From contig NZ_CP134227.1 of NCBI RefSeq assembly GCF_031656915.1, positions 3,658,001 to 3,722,000 of the forward strand: 64,000 nt of DNA, written 5' to 3'. How positions within the stretch are numbered: position 1 is the stretch's first letter; every line of letters starts with the position of its first letter. Under the pieces are notes generated by a model, which saw only the letters and a list, made by a program, of their open reading frames with translations, did no database searches and was not told where the DNA came from. This stretch comes from Nocardioides marmorisolisilvae (GTDB taxonomy: Bacteria; Actinomycetota; Actinomycetes; Propionibacteriales; Nocardioidaceae). A program made the translations under genes and the position numbers. Below, in pieces: positions 33,570-42,134 of the stretch.

Positions 33570-34244
33570 TCACGACGCTGCAGTCGCCGCCAGCAGCATC
33601 GCCCGGACCTCGCTCGAGGTGCGCACGTCGGCCGCGACGCTGGCGATGTTCATCATCGAGGCGAGCTCCTCTTCCTCGGTCGCCGCGGCGTTGCCGTCGG
33701 AGAGATACAGGGTCTTGTAGCCGAGCTGGTACGCGTCGCGTGCAGTTGCTTCACAACAGGTGTTCGCGGCGCACCCCATGATGATCAAGCTGTCGCAGCC
33801 ACGCTCGGCCAGGACGTCATCGAGGGAGGAGGAGTTCCTAGCGAAGGGGCTGTAGCGGTACTTGTCGACGACCTCGTCGTGGTCACTCAGGTCAAGGTCC
33901 GGGTGGAGGTTATGGGCAGCGTTGCCCACTCGCAACTCGTCGCTCAGAGCGTGAATGATCGGGCTCGCCAGCTGCCAGGGCGGTAGCGCTCGCGGGCCGC
34001 TCTCGGCGTAGGTGTGGCGCAGGAAGAAGACCTGGCCGCCGGCGGCGCGAACCGAGGCCGACATCGCATTCGCCAGCGGGATCAACGCCTGTGTGCGAGG
34101 CAGCCCGAACGGATAGGTGTCCAGGGTGAACCCCTGCTGGAGATCGACCACGAGGAGCGCGCATCGGCGTGGATCCAGATCAGCATGGTTGTTGATCGTG
34201 CGCCCTCGCTTCATGATCTGGTTCCACGCCTCGCGCGTGATCAT
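33570..34244 (-). CDS. Isochorismatase-like cysteine hydrolase
   Basis: 224-aa hydrolase with the full catalytic triad of the family: Asp in LLVVDLQQGF, Lys in VVDKYRYSPF and Cys in GCAANTCCEATARDA, preceded by a cis-peptide-type stretch. Family members hydrolyse C-N bonds (N-carbamoylsarcosine, biuret, nicotinamide) or vinyl ethers. The presence of an amidase in the same cargo (49997) hints that an amide or carbamoyl group occurs in the substrate. It is the last gene of the minus-strand operon 43322-33570 and overlaps the GMC gene by 4 bp. Confidence 0.85.
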   Translation of the reverse strand: MITREAWNQIMKRGRTINNHADLDPRRCALLVVDLQQGFTLDTYPFGLPRTQALIPLANAMSASVRAAGGQVFFLRHTYAESGPRALPPWQLASPIIHALSDELRVGNAAHNLHPDLDLSDHDEVVDKYRYSPFARNSSSLDDVLAERGCDSLIIMGCAANTCCEATARDAYQLGYKTLYLSDGNAAATEEEELASMMNIASVAADVRTSSEVRAMLLAATAAS

Positions 34245-35893
34245 TGGTCGTGGTCCTTCAGGATGAGCTGGGCGCCGCGCTCGCCGATCATGACGGTCGG
34301 CGCGTTCGTGTTGCCGCTGGTCAGCGTGGGCATCACCGAGGCATCAACGACGCGCAGGCCGCGGACACCCTTGACGCGGAGCGTCGGGTCGACCGCGGCT
34401 CCGGGATCTGCGGCGTCTCCCATCCGGACGGTACCCACCCAGTGTGAACCGCCGAAGGAGTGTCCTCGGATGAAGCTCTCCCATTCGACGTCGCTGTGGA
34501 CGTCACGAGTGGGCTCGTTCTCGGTGACGACGTACGGCTTCATCGAGGCCGTCTCGAAGATCTCACGCACCTTTCGGCCCGCCGCAGTGAGGTCCTCGAT
34601 GTCTCGAGGATCAGCCAACATCGGGTGGTCGATGACCGGTGCTGAGCGGTGATCGTCGGACTCGAGACGAATGGTTCCGCGTCCGCGCGGATGAACCGGT
34701 GACATGAAGGTGCTGACGATCGACCGGTCCGAGAAGGCCACGCCCTGTTTGTCGTGGCGGTTCTTGGCCACCTCCTCCTGGGTCGAATGGGGTTTCTCCT
34801 CGGCCAGCCCGAGGGGGGCCATCAGGACGTGGTACTGCGGCCAGCCCTCGGGTTCGAGCGGAGGTCCGAAGAGCATCGCGTGCGACAGGGGGGCGGTGCC
34901 GGGGCCGCGCCGCCTGAACACGAACTCCAGGCCACCCTTGAGGATCGAGAGAGGATTCAGCTCCTGGTTCAGGGTGCGCTCGGTCACCTCGAAGGTCATC
35001 GAGATCGCCGGGTGTTCCTGCAGGTTGCGACCGACCGCCGGCACGTCGGCGACGACGGGGATGCCCAGGGCACGGAGCTCATCCTCGGGACCGACACCAG
35101 AACGCAGCAGAAGGGTGGGGGACTCGAGTGCGCCGGCACTGACGATCACTTCCCTATTTGCGCGGACGGTGCGCAGCTGACCTCTCTTCTCGTACTCGAC
35201 GCCGACAGCCCGGGTGCCCTCGAACAGGATGCGAGTGGCCACGGCATGTGTTTCGACCTCGACCTCTCCCCGCCGCCGGGCTGGAGCCAGGAATGATCGT
35301 GCTGTGCTGTGACGCAGGCCCTTGCGCTGCGACAACTGCGACCAGGCTGCTCCAAACTGGCTCTCACCGTTGTAGTCGTCGAGCAGCGGCAGTCCAGCCT
35401 CCTCGGCACCGGTGAGCCAATGGCGCACCATCGGATGCTTGAGCCTGACCTCGGAGACGCGCTGTGGGCCGTTGCCGCCGCGCCACGCGTTGGCGCCACC
35501 CTCGTAGGACTCCAGCGACTTCATGAAGGGAAGCAAGGTGGAGTAGTCCCACCCGGCAGCACCCATCTTCGCCCAGGTGTCGAAGTCAGCCGAGTTGCCG
35601 CGTACCCACAGCATGGCGTTGACGGAGCTACCGCCGCCGAGCACCTTGCCTGCCGCCCACGTGTCCACCGCGCCACCACGGGTCGCGTCAGGAAGCAGTT
35701 CGTAATGCCAGTAGTTCTGGGGGTTGATCCTGATCATCCCGGCGGGAATCTGGATGAACGGCGACAAATCCGAGCCGCCAGCCTCCAGCAACAGGACGCT
35801 TCCCTTGCGCCCCGCCCCGAGCCTGGCGCTGACGACATTGCCTGCCGAACCGCCGCCGACCACGATGTAGTCGGGATTGTTGGTGGTACTCAT
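34241..35893 (-). CDS. GMC-family FAD oxidoreductase (choline dehydrogenase-like)
   Basis: 550-aa flavoprotein. N-terminal dinucleotide motif DYIVVGGGSAGNVVSARL, GMC signature 1 around VLGGGSSVNAMLWVRG, and C-terminal active-site His in GGSHWVGTVRM plus NTNAPTVMIGERGA. It should oxidise an alcohol to an aldehyde or ketone. The aldehyde dehydrogenase gene lies directly upstream with an overlap, giving a clear alcohol to acid module. The start is ATG at 35893, overlapping the ALDH stop by 4 bp. No export signal is seen. Confidence 0.88.
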   Translation of the reverse strand: MSTTNNPDYIVVGGGSAGNVVSARLGAGRKGSVLLLEAGGSDLSPFIQIPAGMIRINPQNYWHYELLPDATRGGAVDTWAAGKVLGGGSSVNAMLWVRGNSADFDTWAKMGAAGWDYSTLLPFMKSLESYEGGANAWRGGNGPQRVSEVRLKHPMVRHWLTGAEEAGLPLLDDYNGESQFGAAWSQLSQRKGLRHSTARSFLAPARRRGEVEVETHAVATRILFEGTRAVGVEYEKRGQLRTVRANREVIVSAGALESPTLLLRSGVGPEDELRALGIPVVADVPAVGRNLQEHPAISMTFEVTERTLNQELNPLSILKGGLEFVFRRRGPGTAPLSHAMLFGPPLEPEGWPQYHVLMAPLGLAEEKPHSTQEEVAKNRHDKQGVAFSDRSIVSTFMSPVHPRGRGTIRLESDDHRSAPVIDHPMLADPRDIEDLTAAGRKVREIFETASMKPYVVTENEPTRDVHSDVEWESFIRGHSFGGSHWVGTVRMGDAADPGAAVDPTLRVKGVRGLRVVDASVMPTLTSGNTNAPTVMIGERGAQLILKDHDQ

Positions 35894-37365
35894 GCCATCG
35901 CCCACTGGACGTGCTGAGCCTCGGAGAACTCCTCGATTCCCCAGACGCCGTACTCACGGCCAACTCCGCTCTGCTTCATGCCACCGAACGGGGCGTCGGG
36001 CCGGAAGCCTCCGCCGTTGACCTGCACACTGCCGACCCGCAGCTGCGCGGCCACCTTCAGGCCCGCTTCCAGGTCGGTGGTGAACACCTTCGCGTGGAGA
36101 CCGTACGGTGTGTCATTCGCCGTCGTCACGGCGTCGGCGATGTCGTCGTAGGGGAGGAGGACGCCCACCGGACCGAAGAGTTCCTGCCGCGACACCGGCG
36201 CCTGATTGTCCACGCCGCCGAGGAGGTACGCGGGCATGAACCAGCCGTCCAGGTCGGGCACGGACCCCTTGCCGATGACCGTCGCGCCTGATTCGAGCGC
36301 AGCATCGACCCTGGCTTGCACGTGGTCACGATGTTCGGGGCGGATCAAGGGACCGATCGCCGTTGAGGGCGCCCAGGGATCGCCTGCGGGAAGGGCTTCG
36401 ATGAACCGACGCGCACGCTCGGCGAACTCGTCCCACCGTGAGCGTGGAACAAGTATGCGTGTGGTGGCGCCACAGCTCTGGCCGGAGTTGGCGAGGTAGC
36501 CCATCAGGATAGAGGGCACCTGCGACTCGAGGTCCGCGTCAGGAAGGACGACAGCCGGTGACTTGTCCCCCAGTTCCAGCGAGATCGACTTTGCCGTCTC
36601 GGCCGCCTGGCGCATGATGTGTGCGCCGACTGCCATCGAACCGGTGAAGGCGACCTTGTCCACACCTGGATGTGTGGTGAGGCGCTGCCCGACGTCGGGA
36701 CCGCCGACGACGATGTTCACAACGCCGGGAGGAAGTTCCGAGAAGACCTCTGCCAGCAGCAGTGTCGTGAGTGGTGCGCGTGGGCTGGGCAGGAGGACTC
36801 CGGTGCAGCCGGCGGCGAGCGCCGCTCCCATGCCCCGCATGGCAAGGAGAATCGGGAAGTTGTATGCGGTGATGACGGCGGCAACGCCGACGGGGCGACG
36901 CGCGACCAGGCTGACGCTGGTCGTCGGTACGAAGTGAGGTCCGAGGTGGACGGTGCCGTCCTCGGCGGCCCGGTCGGCGTACTCACGCAGTGTCTGCACG
37001 GCGAGGTCGGTCTGCAGGGTGTCGGCCAGGGCCACAGGAGTCCCGACTTCGAGGATCACGCCTGCGGACAGGGTGGCCTGCAAGGTCTCGAGCTTGTCCG
37101 CAACGCGATGGAGTGCCAGCGAGCGCTCACGCGGGGACATCCGCGGCCACGGACCTTCGTCGAAGGCGCGACGAGCGGCATCGATCGCGGCGTCGACCTG
37201 GGACAGGTCAGCAGTTGCGAATGTGGTCAGGGTCTTTGTGGTCGTCGGGTCGGGAATTGTGAGTTCCGGACCATTGCCTGCGACGCTCTTGTCGCCCACC
37301 AACAGATCCAGGTTCCACGCGGGCGCGCGTTCGTCGACGCCTGCGGATGAGGGTAGTGATGTCAT
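35890..37365 (-). CDS. Aldehyde dehydrogenase
   Basis: 491-aa NAD(P)-dependent ALDH. The active-site Asn lies in ITAYNFP, the cofactor region in VDKVAFTGSMAVG, catalytic Glu in SLELGDKSP and nucleophilic Cys in NSGQSCGATTRI. The C-terminal PFGGMKQSGVGREYG is typical. It would convert the aldehyde made by the GMC enzyme to the acid that the CoA-transferase or ligases activate. The ATG at 37365 overlaps the MaoC stop by 4 bp. Confidence 0.9.
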   Translation of the reverse strand: MTSLPSSAGVDERAPAWNLDLLVGDKSVAGNGPELTIPDPTTTKTLTTFATADLSQVDAAIDAARRAFDEGPWPRMSPRERSLALHRVADKLETLQATLSAGVILEVGTPVALADTLQTDLAVQTLREYADRAAEDGTVHLGPHFVPTTSVSLVARRPVGVAAVITAYNFPILLAMRGMGAALAAGCTGVLLPSPRAPLTTLLLAEVFSELPPGVVNIVVGGPDVGQRLTTHPGVDKVAFTGSMAVGAHIMRQAAETAKSISLELGDKSPAVVLPDADLESQVPSILMGYLANSGQSCGATTRILVPRSRWDEFAERARRFIEALPAGDPWAPSTAIGPLIRPEHRDHVQARVDAALESGATVIGKGSVPDLDGWFMPAYLLGGVDNQAPVSRQELFGPVGVLLPYDDIADAVTTANDTPYGLHAKVFTTDLEAGLKVAAQLRVGSVQVNGGGFRPDAPFGGMKQSGVGREYGVWGIEEFSEAQHVQWAMA

Positions 37366-37829
37366 GACGTAGTCTCCATTTCTGAAAGGGGCACCTCGAC
37401 GACGACCGTCCCCGGTCCTACCGTCACGCCGAGCGAGTTCCAGGCGGAGATCTCCAGGTGGACTACGCCGACGCCCTTCGTCGTCGTCTTGCTGAGGACC
37501 CGGCCGCCGACGTAGGTGGTGTCGCCGACGATGTTGAACTTCTTCATCCGGAAGCCTGAGATGGAACGGATCGTTGCCGTCATGCCCACGTATTCGCGAA
37601 CGGCGCGTTCCCACATCCCGAGCAACATGAAGGTGTTCGCGTACATCTCGGGCGCGCCGGACGCCTGTGCAGCCTCCGTGTTGTGGTGAATTGAATTGAA
37701 GTCCCGGGTCGAGCCGGCAGCCATCACGAGGCGATATACCGAGAGCGGGAACGCGACAGCGGGCACCTCGTCGCCGGGCTGCACATCGGCAAAGCGCAGC
37801 CTGGCGCCCTCACTGGTTTCGAGGCTCAT
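37362..37829 (-). CDS. MaoC-like hot-dog hydratase subunit
   Basis: 155-aa hot-dog-fold protein. The hydratase-2 motif is present as AGSTRDFNSIHHN (Asp and His of the catalytic pair). It is a single-domain half-hydratase and lies next to a second MaoC-like gene (37826-38404), an arrangement known from ChsH1-ChsH2-type heteromeric enoyl-CoA hydratases. It should hydrate an enoyl-CoA. ATGA overlaps link it to both neighbours. Confidence 0.85.
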   Translation of the reverse strand: MSLETSEGARLRFADVQPGDEVPAVAFPLSVYRLVMAAGSTRDFNSIHHNTEAAQASGAPEMYANTFMLLGMWERAVREYVGMTATIRSISGFRMKKFNIVGDTTYVGGRVLSKTTTKGVGVVHLEISAWNSLGVTVGPGTVVVEVPLSEMETTS

Positions 37830-38404
37830 CGGTCGATCTCCTCATCATGTGCGTTGTAGGCGTAGGTGCCGGTGCGCACCCGCGCCACGACATCGAGGTT
37901 CTCGTCCACCACATCGGACTCCCATTTGATGAAGGCGCCCTTGCCGACCGCCGTTTCCTTGGGGGTGCAACTCAGGAGCCTGCGCCCCCGCTGGGCGAGC
38001 CGGGAGCCGACGACCACCGGGCGTAGGAACTCGATCTCCAGATCGGTTCCGAAGAAGCCGTTGGTGGGTGGGGCCAACTCGAGCCCGACGTTGTTGATCG
38101 GGCTGTCCTCCGGTTGGGCATTGCGCTCGTGGCTGGTGAAGATGACCTGGCCGGGCTGGCGCATCGGTGGAAGAGTCCACATCAGCATCGAAGCGGCAGG
38201 CGCAATGATGTCGTCGTAGCCGTGGGCGCGCGCGGTCTCGCGGCTGGTGTGGAGCTTGCAGTCGAACTCGAGCGGCTCCAACCACCGACGAATCGTGCTC
38301 TGCTCGACAGGGTCACCGGCGAAGGTCGGCGCCCCCTCGTCGAAGTTTCTTCCAACGGCGGCGATCATCGGCTGCCAACCGGCTTGCCATCCCTCATCTG
38401 CCAT
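37826..38404 (-). CDS. MaoC N-terminal-domain (FAS1-like) dehydratase partner
   Basis: 192-aa hot-dog protein of the MaoC_dehydrat_N type (PAASMLMWTLPP, GTDLEIEFLRPVVVGSRL). It lacks the D-x-N-x-x-H motif, so the catalytic residues come from the partner encoded next. The start ATG at 38404 is chosen because AAGGAGAGG lies about 9 nt upstream; an in-frame ATG at 38428 overlaps the CoA-transferase stop and is possible. Confidence 0.82.
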   Translation of the reverse strand: MADEGWQAGWQPMIAAVGRNFDEGAPTFAGDPVEQSTIRRWLEPLEFDCKLHTSRETARAHGYDDIIAPAASMLMWTLPPMRQPGQVIFTSHERNAQPEDSPINNVGLELAPPTNGFFGTDLEIEFLRPVVVGSRLAQRGRRLLSCTPKETAVGKGAFIKWESDVVDENLDVVARVRTGTYAYNAHDEEIDR

Positions 38405-38424
38405 GTCGCACTTCCTCTCCTTGG

Positions 38425-40881
38425 TCATGTCAGGACACCTGTCCGTTCGAGCTCGGCGATCTCATCCGAGGTCAGGCCCAGGTTTTGGCGCAGGATTTCG
38501 TGGTTGTGCTCGCCGTAACGGGGTGCGGATCCACGCACGCGGGCAGGCGTGGCGGAGAGCGAGAATCGTGGGCCTTCGACTGTCACTGATCCGTGAAGGG
38601 GGTGGTCGACGGAGGTGAAATGGCCGCGTGCAGCGAGCTGGGCGTCATTCATCGCGTCGACTGCGGTCGATGCGACATGTGCGGGCACGCCCGATCGCTG
38701 GAAGAGGTTCTCGAGGTCCTGTGCGCGACGGCTCGCCGTCCAGGCGCTGATGGTCGCATCGATCTCGTCCTCACGCGCTCGACGCCCTGCCAGCGTCGAC
38801 AGCGCCGGATCCTCGGCCCAGTCCGTGCGACCGATCGCGCGGGCCAGGGTCTGCCATTCGGACGTCGTACGCACCGTCAACGCGAGATGGTCCGCGCATC
38901 CGTCGTCTGTCGCGCGACAGCGATAGACACCGTGGGGCGCGAAGGCGTCGTGACGATTGCCGTGCGGCCGGGCGACGTGGCCGGTCGCGAGATGGGCGGC
39001 TAGTTCGGGACCGAGGAAGTAGACACCTGCCTCGGCCTGGGCGACATCGAGATAGCAGCCGCGGCCCGTCGTGCGTCGGGCGCGCAGCGCGCCGAGCAGT
39101 GCAATCAGGGTCACCCTGGGCCCGAGGAAGTCCGTGTAGGGGCCGAACGGCCCGATTGGCAGTTCTCCGGGGACGCCGACCAGTTGCTGATAGCCGCTCA
39201 TTGCCGCGCCGATGTTGCCGAAGCCGGCGAGGCCGGACAGGCTTCCGCTCTGTCCCATCAGGGAGCTGCTGACCATGACCAGGTCCTCATGACCCTCGCG
39301 TAGCGAGTCGTAGTCAAGCCCCCATCGCGCCATCTGGCCAGGTGCGAAGGACTCGACCACGACATCAGCCCAGCGGGAGAGCCGACGGACCAGCTCCCGA
39401 CCCTCGGCCGTGGAGAGGTCGAGCGAGAGCCCCAGCTTTCCGGCGTTGCATGTCTCGTAGAGCGCAGAGTTCTCGACTCCTGGGGTGCCGCCTTGGAAGG
39501 GCGGCATCAATCGGGCGGTGTCGACCTTCTTCCGCGACTCGACCCGAATGACCGTTGCTCCGAGATCGGCGAGTGTACGCCCGACCACGGGGCCGGCGAC
39601 CACCCAGCTCAGGTCGAGCACCCGCAGGCCGTCCAGGGGACCGATCGTGTCGGTCCGACGGTGAGACTCGTGGTGTGCAGACGCGGGACAGGAGCCGGAC
39701 AGCCATTCCGAAAGGACCTCCGATGTGTGCTCTCCCAGCTCGGGTGCTGCTCGCCGGAAGGAATAGAGCTCACCACTTGCGCACGCGAACCGGCCGGGCA
39801 GCCGCTGGCGGCGGTCGCCGTCGCCGACCTCACACCAGAAGCCCCTTTCGGCCAACTGTGGGCTGGCGGCGAGATCGGCAACATCGGAGATGCCGACACA
39901 GAGCAGTCGACGCTCCATCGCGGCCGCGGTGACCTGCGCCTTGGTCTTCGTCTGAAAGAACTCGCCGACACGGTCGCGAACCTTCTCTAGGTCCGACTGT
40001 GTGATCTCGCCGCGTTCGAGCATGGCGGGAAGGACCAGCCAGTCCCAGTCCAGATGCTTGGGGAGGGGGGCGTCCGCCTCGGCCATCCACGTGAAGAACC
40101 GGTTGGTGAAGTGGCCCGCCGCGGCTCCCATGGCGAGATGGAACTCGATCAGTCCGTCGACGCACGGCCATTTCGAACGGCGGGTGCCGGTGCCGCTGCC
40201 GCTCTGGTCGATCTTGCCGTGAACCGCGTCTGGATCGGGGTTGTCATCACCCGCGTACGGAGCGAGGATGCGGCCGAGGGTGCAGATCGTCAGCGAGGCT
40301 TGTGCGCTGACTTCGACGCGCTGGCCAAGGCCGGTTCGCTCGGCGACGTCGAAGGCGGCCAGGGCGCCGCATGCGGCGTCGGCCCCGGCGTGCAGGAAGG
40401 CCTGGTCCGAGCTGATCCTCAGTGGCTGGTCGGAGTTGTCCCGGTTGAGGTCGAGCGCACCCCCGGCGGCCCAGACGATCAGATCAGTCGATGCATAGTC
40501 CGCCTTCGGGCCCGAAGAGCCGAATGGTGAGATCGCCACGTGAACCAGGCGTGGATTGACCGCGGACAACTCGGCAGGACCGAGCCCGAACGATGACAGC
40601 TGGTTGCCGGAGGACTCCACCACGATGTCAGCGACGGCGACGAGGTTGGCCAGGCGCTCACGTCCGTGCGTGCTCTCCAGGTCGAGCACCACGCTGCGCT
40701 TGTTCGCGGCGAGCGCCGCCCATGTAGATCCGGCGGGCCCCGGACCCAGATGGCGGGTTGGGGAGCCTTCAGCGGGTTCCACCACGACGACATCGGCGCC
40801 GAGGTCGGCGAGCATGCGGCCGGCAAGCAGCGCGCCACCCTCGCACAGGTCGAGTACTCGACATCCGTCCAGAGATCCCAT
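38425..40881 (-). CDS. Tandem-fused class III (CaiB/BaiF) CoA-transferase
   Basis: 818-aa protein with two CaiB/BaiF domains (about 1-395 and 415-818), each opening with the family motif (GCRVLDLCEGGALLAGR; GLRVLDLSWVVAGPVVGR) and LADLGA(D/T)V. The conserved catalytic Asp region seems intact in the C-terminal half (GPYTDFLGPRV) and lost in the N-terminal half (FLHAGADAAC), the same asymmetry as in the fusion at 11599-13968. It should transfer CoA to a pathway acid. GGGAGGGAACG precedes the ATG at 40881. It sits between an SDR and the MaoC pair. Confidence 0.86.
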   Translation of the reverse strand: MGSLDGCRVLDLCEGGALLAGRMLADLGADVVVVEPAEGSPTRHLGPGPAGSTWAALAANKRSVVLDLESTHGRERLANLVAVADIVVESSGNQLSSFGLGPAELSAVNPRLVHVAISPFGSSGPKADYASTDLIVWAAGGALDLNRDNSDQPLRISSDQAFLHAGADAACGALAAFDVAERTGLGQRVEVSAQASLTICTLGRILAPYAGDDNPDPDAVHGKIDQSGSGTGTRRSKWPCVDGLIEFHLAMGAAAGHFTNRFFTWMAEADAPLPKHLDWDWLVLPAMLERGEITQSDLEKVRDRVGEFFQTKTKAQVTAAAMERRLLCVGISDVADLAASPQLAERGFWCEVGDGDRRQRLPGRFACASGELYSFRRAAPELGEHTSEVLSEWLSGSCPASAHHESHRRTDTIGPLDGLRVLDLSWVVAGPVVGRTLADLGATVIRVESRKKVDTARLMPPFQGGTPGVENSALYETCNAGKLGLSLDLSTAEGRELVRRLSRWADVVVESFAPGQMARWGLDYDSLREGHEDLVMVSSSLMGQSGSLSGLAGFGNIGAAMSGYQQLVGVPGELPIGPFGPYTDFLGPRVTLIALLGALRARRTTGRGCYLDVAQAEAGVYFLGPELAAHLATGHVARPHGNRHDAFAPHGVYRCRATDDGCADHLALTVRTTSEWQTLARAIGRTDWAEDPALSTLAGRRAREDEIDATISAWTASRRAQDLENLFQRSGVPAHVASTAVDAMNDAQLAARGHFTSVDHPLHGSVTVEGPRFSLSATPARVRGSAPRYGEHNHEILRQNLGLTSDEIAELERTGVLT

Positions 40882-40928
40882 CGTTCCCTCCCTTCTGACA
40901 TGCGCCACGCTGGTATTGGGCGGATCGG

Positions 40929-41711
40929 TCAGTAGGGCGACGTTCCGCCGTCGACGTTCAGCGCTACGCCTGTAATCCCGCTGGCGCTGTCACCTGCTAT
41001 GAAGACCGCCGCTGCCGCCACCTCGTCCACGGTGATGGGGCGTTGCAGCGCAGACTCTTTGTAGAAGATGGCCGCCAGCGCGTCGAGGTCGGGCAGGCCC
41101 ATTGCTTCGATGGTGACGGGGCCGCCGTCATAGAAGGCATCGGTCAGCACGATGCCCGGGCAGATGGCGTTGACGGTGATTCCAGCCGTCCCTACTTCCC
41201 GGGCGGCGGACTTCACGAGTCCGAGGATCGCGTGCTTGTTGCTCGTGTACCCGGGGATCCCTGCCTTGCCCAGCTTGCCTTCGATGGACGACATGGCGAT
41301 GATGCGGCCCTTGCCCGCAGGAAGCATGTGTCGCATCGCGCGACGCATTCCCCAGAACGTGTGGTTGAGGTTCCAGTCGAGTTCGTACTGCCACTCGGCG
41401 TCGGAGATCTCCGCGACGGGAGCGGTCTGATCGCAGCCGCCAGCATTGAGTACGACGATGTCCAGCCCCCCGAAATGGGCGACAGTCTCATCGATCAGTC
41501 GCTCCACGTCCTCGCGCTTGGTCGCGTCTGCGGCGATGAAGTGCGCCCGATTGAGACCACCCAGCTCGGCGAGTGCCTGTTTGCCCTTGTCCTCCGACCT
41601 GCTGCTGATGACGACCTGCGCGCCCTCGCGGAGATATGCCGCCGCGATGCCGAGGCCGATGCTGCGTGTGCTCGCCGTGATCACGGCGACCTTGCCTTCG
41701 AGCGAACCCAT
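40929..41711 (-). CDS. Short-chain dehydrogenase/reductase (paralogue of the 17.7-kb gene)
   Basis: 260-aa classical SDR with the same variant motif VITASTRSIGLGIA, LNAGG, MSSIEGKLG and YTSNK. It is a close paralogue of the gene at 17751-18533 over its full length, and both adjoin CoA-activation genes. This suggests duplication of a whole sub-pathway. The ATG at 41711 follows an AGGGAGAAGACC ribosome binding site. Confidence 0.88.
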   Translation of the reverse strand: MGSLEGKVAVITASTRSIGLGIAAAYLREGAQVVISSRSEDKGKQALAELGGLNRAHFIAADATKREDVERLIDETVAHFGGLDIVVLNAGGCDQTAPVAEISDAEWQYELDWNLNHTFWGMRRAMRHMLPAGKGRIIAMSSIEGKLGKAGIPGYTSNKHAILGLVKSAAREVGTAGITVNAICPGIVLTDAFYDGGPVTIEAMGLPDLDALAAIFYKESALQRPITVDEVAAAAVFIAGDSASGITGVALNVDGGTSPY

Positions 41712-41731
41712 GGTCTTCTCTCCCTGACGAG

Positions 41732-42124
41732 TCATGCGAGCGTGAACACGGGCACGTGCTGACCATCGTTGAGTTCGCGAAAGGCGATACGCAATGCGGA
41801 CCCGGTCTTGACCTCGTCGGGATCGGCATCCTCGACCTCGGCCCACCACCAGGGACCCTCGTCGAGCTCGCCGATCGCTACCACGGAGCGCGGAGTGACG
41901 CCGTTTGCGTCCGGGCGACCGTGGACGAAGGTGAAGCTCACGACGGTCGCCCTCCCGCTTGCGGCGAACGGCAACATCGCCTCCGCCGGGGTGTGTTCGG
42001 TGCGTGTGTCCTGGGGACCGTAGACCCGGCCGGTGGATGGGTCGCGATGCAGCAGGAATTCGCCACGGCCGGCGAGATCAACGAACTCCTGCGTGGCCGG
42101 GTCGGCGCGGAATGTGATGGACAT
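41732..42124 (-). CDS. OB-fold (DUF35-like) thiolase partner lacking the zinc ribbon
   Basis: 130-aa protein aligned in layout with DUF35/ChsH2 C-terminal OB-folds (VVSFTFVHGRP, RSVVAIGELDEGPWWWAEV, KTGSALRIAF). The Cys residues of the usual N-terminal zinc ribbon are absent (region GRGEFLLHRDPSTGRVYGPQ). It lies 10 bp downstream of a thiolase-fold gene, as in known Ltp/OB-fold complexes, and is the second such pair in the window. Confidence 0.8.
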   Translation of the reverse strand: MSITFRADPATQEFVDLAGRGEFLLHRDPSTGRVYGPQDTRTEHTPAEAMLPFAASGRATVVSFTFVHGRPDANGVTPRSVVAIGELDEGPWWWAEVEDADPDEVKTGSALRIAFRELNDGQHVPVFTLA

Positions 42125-42134
42125 CGGCGTCTCC

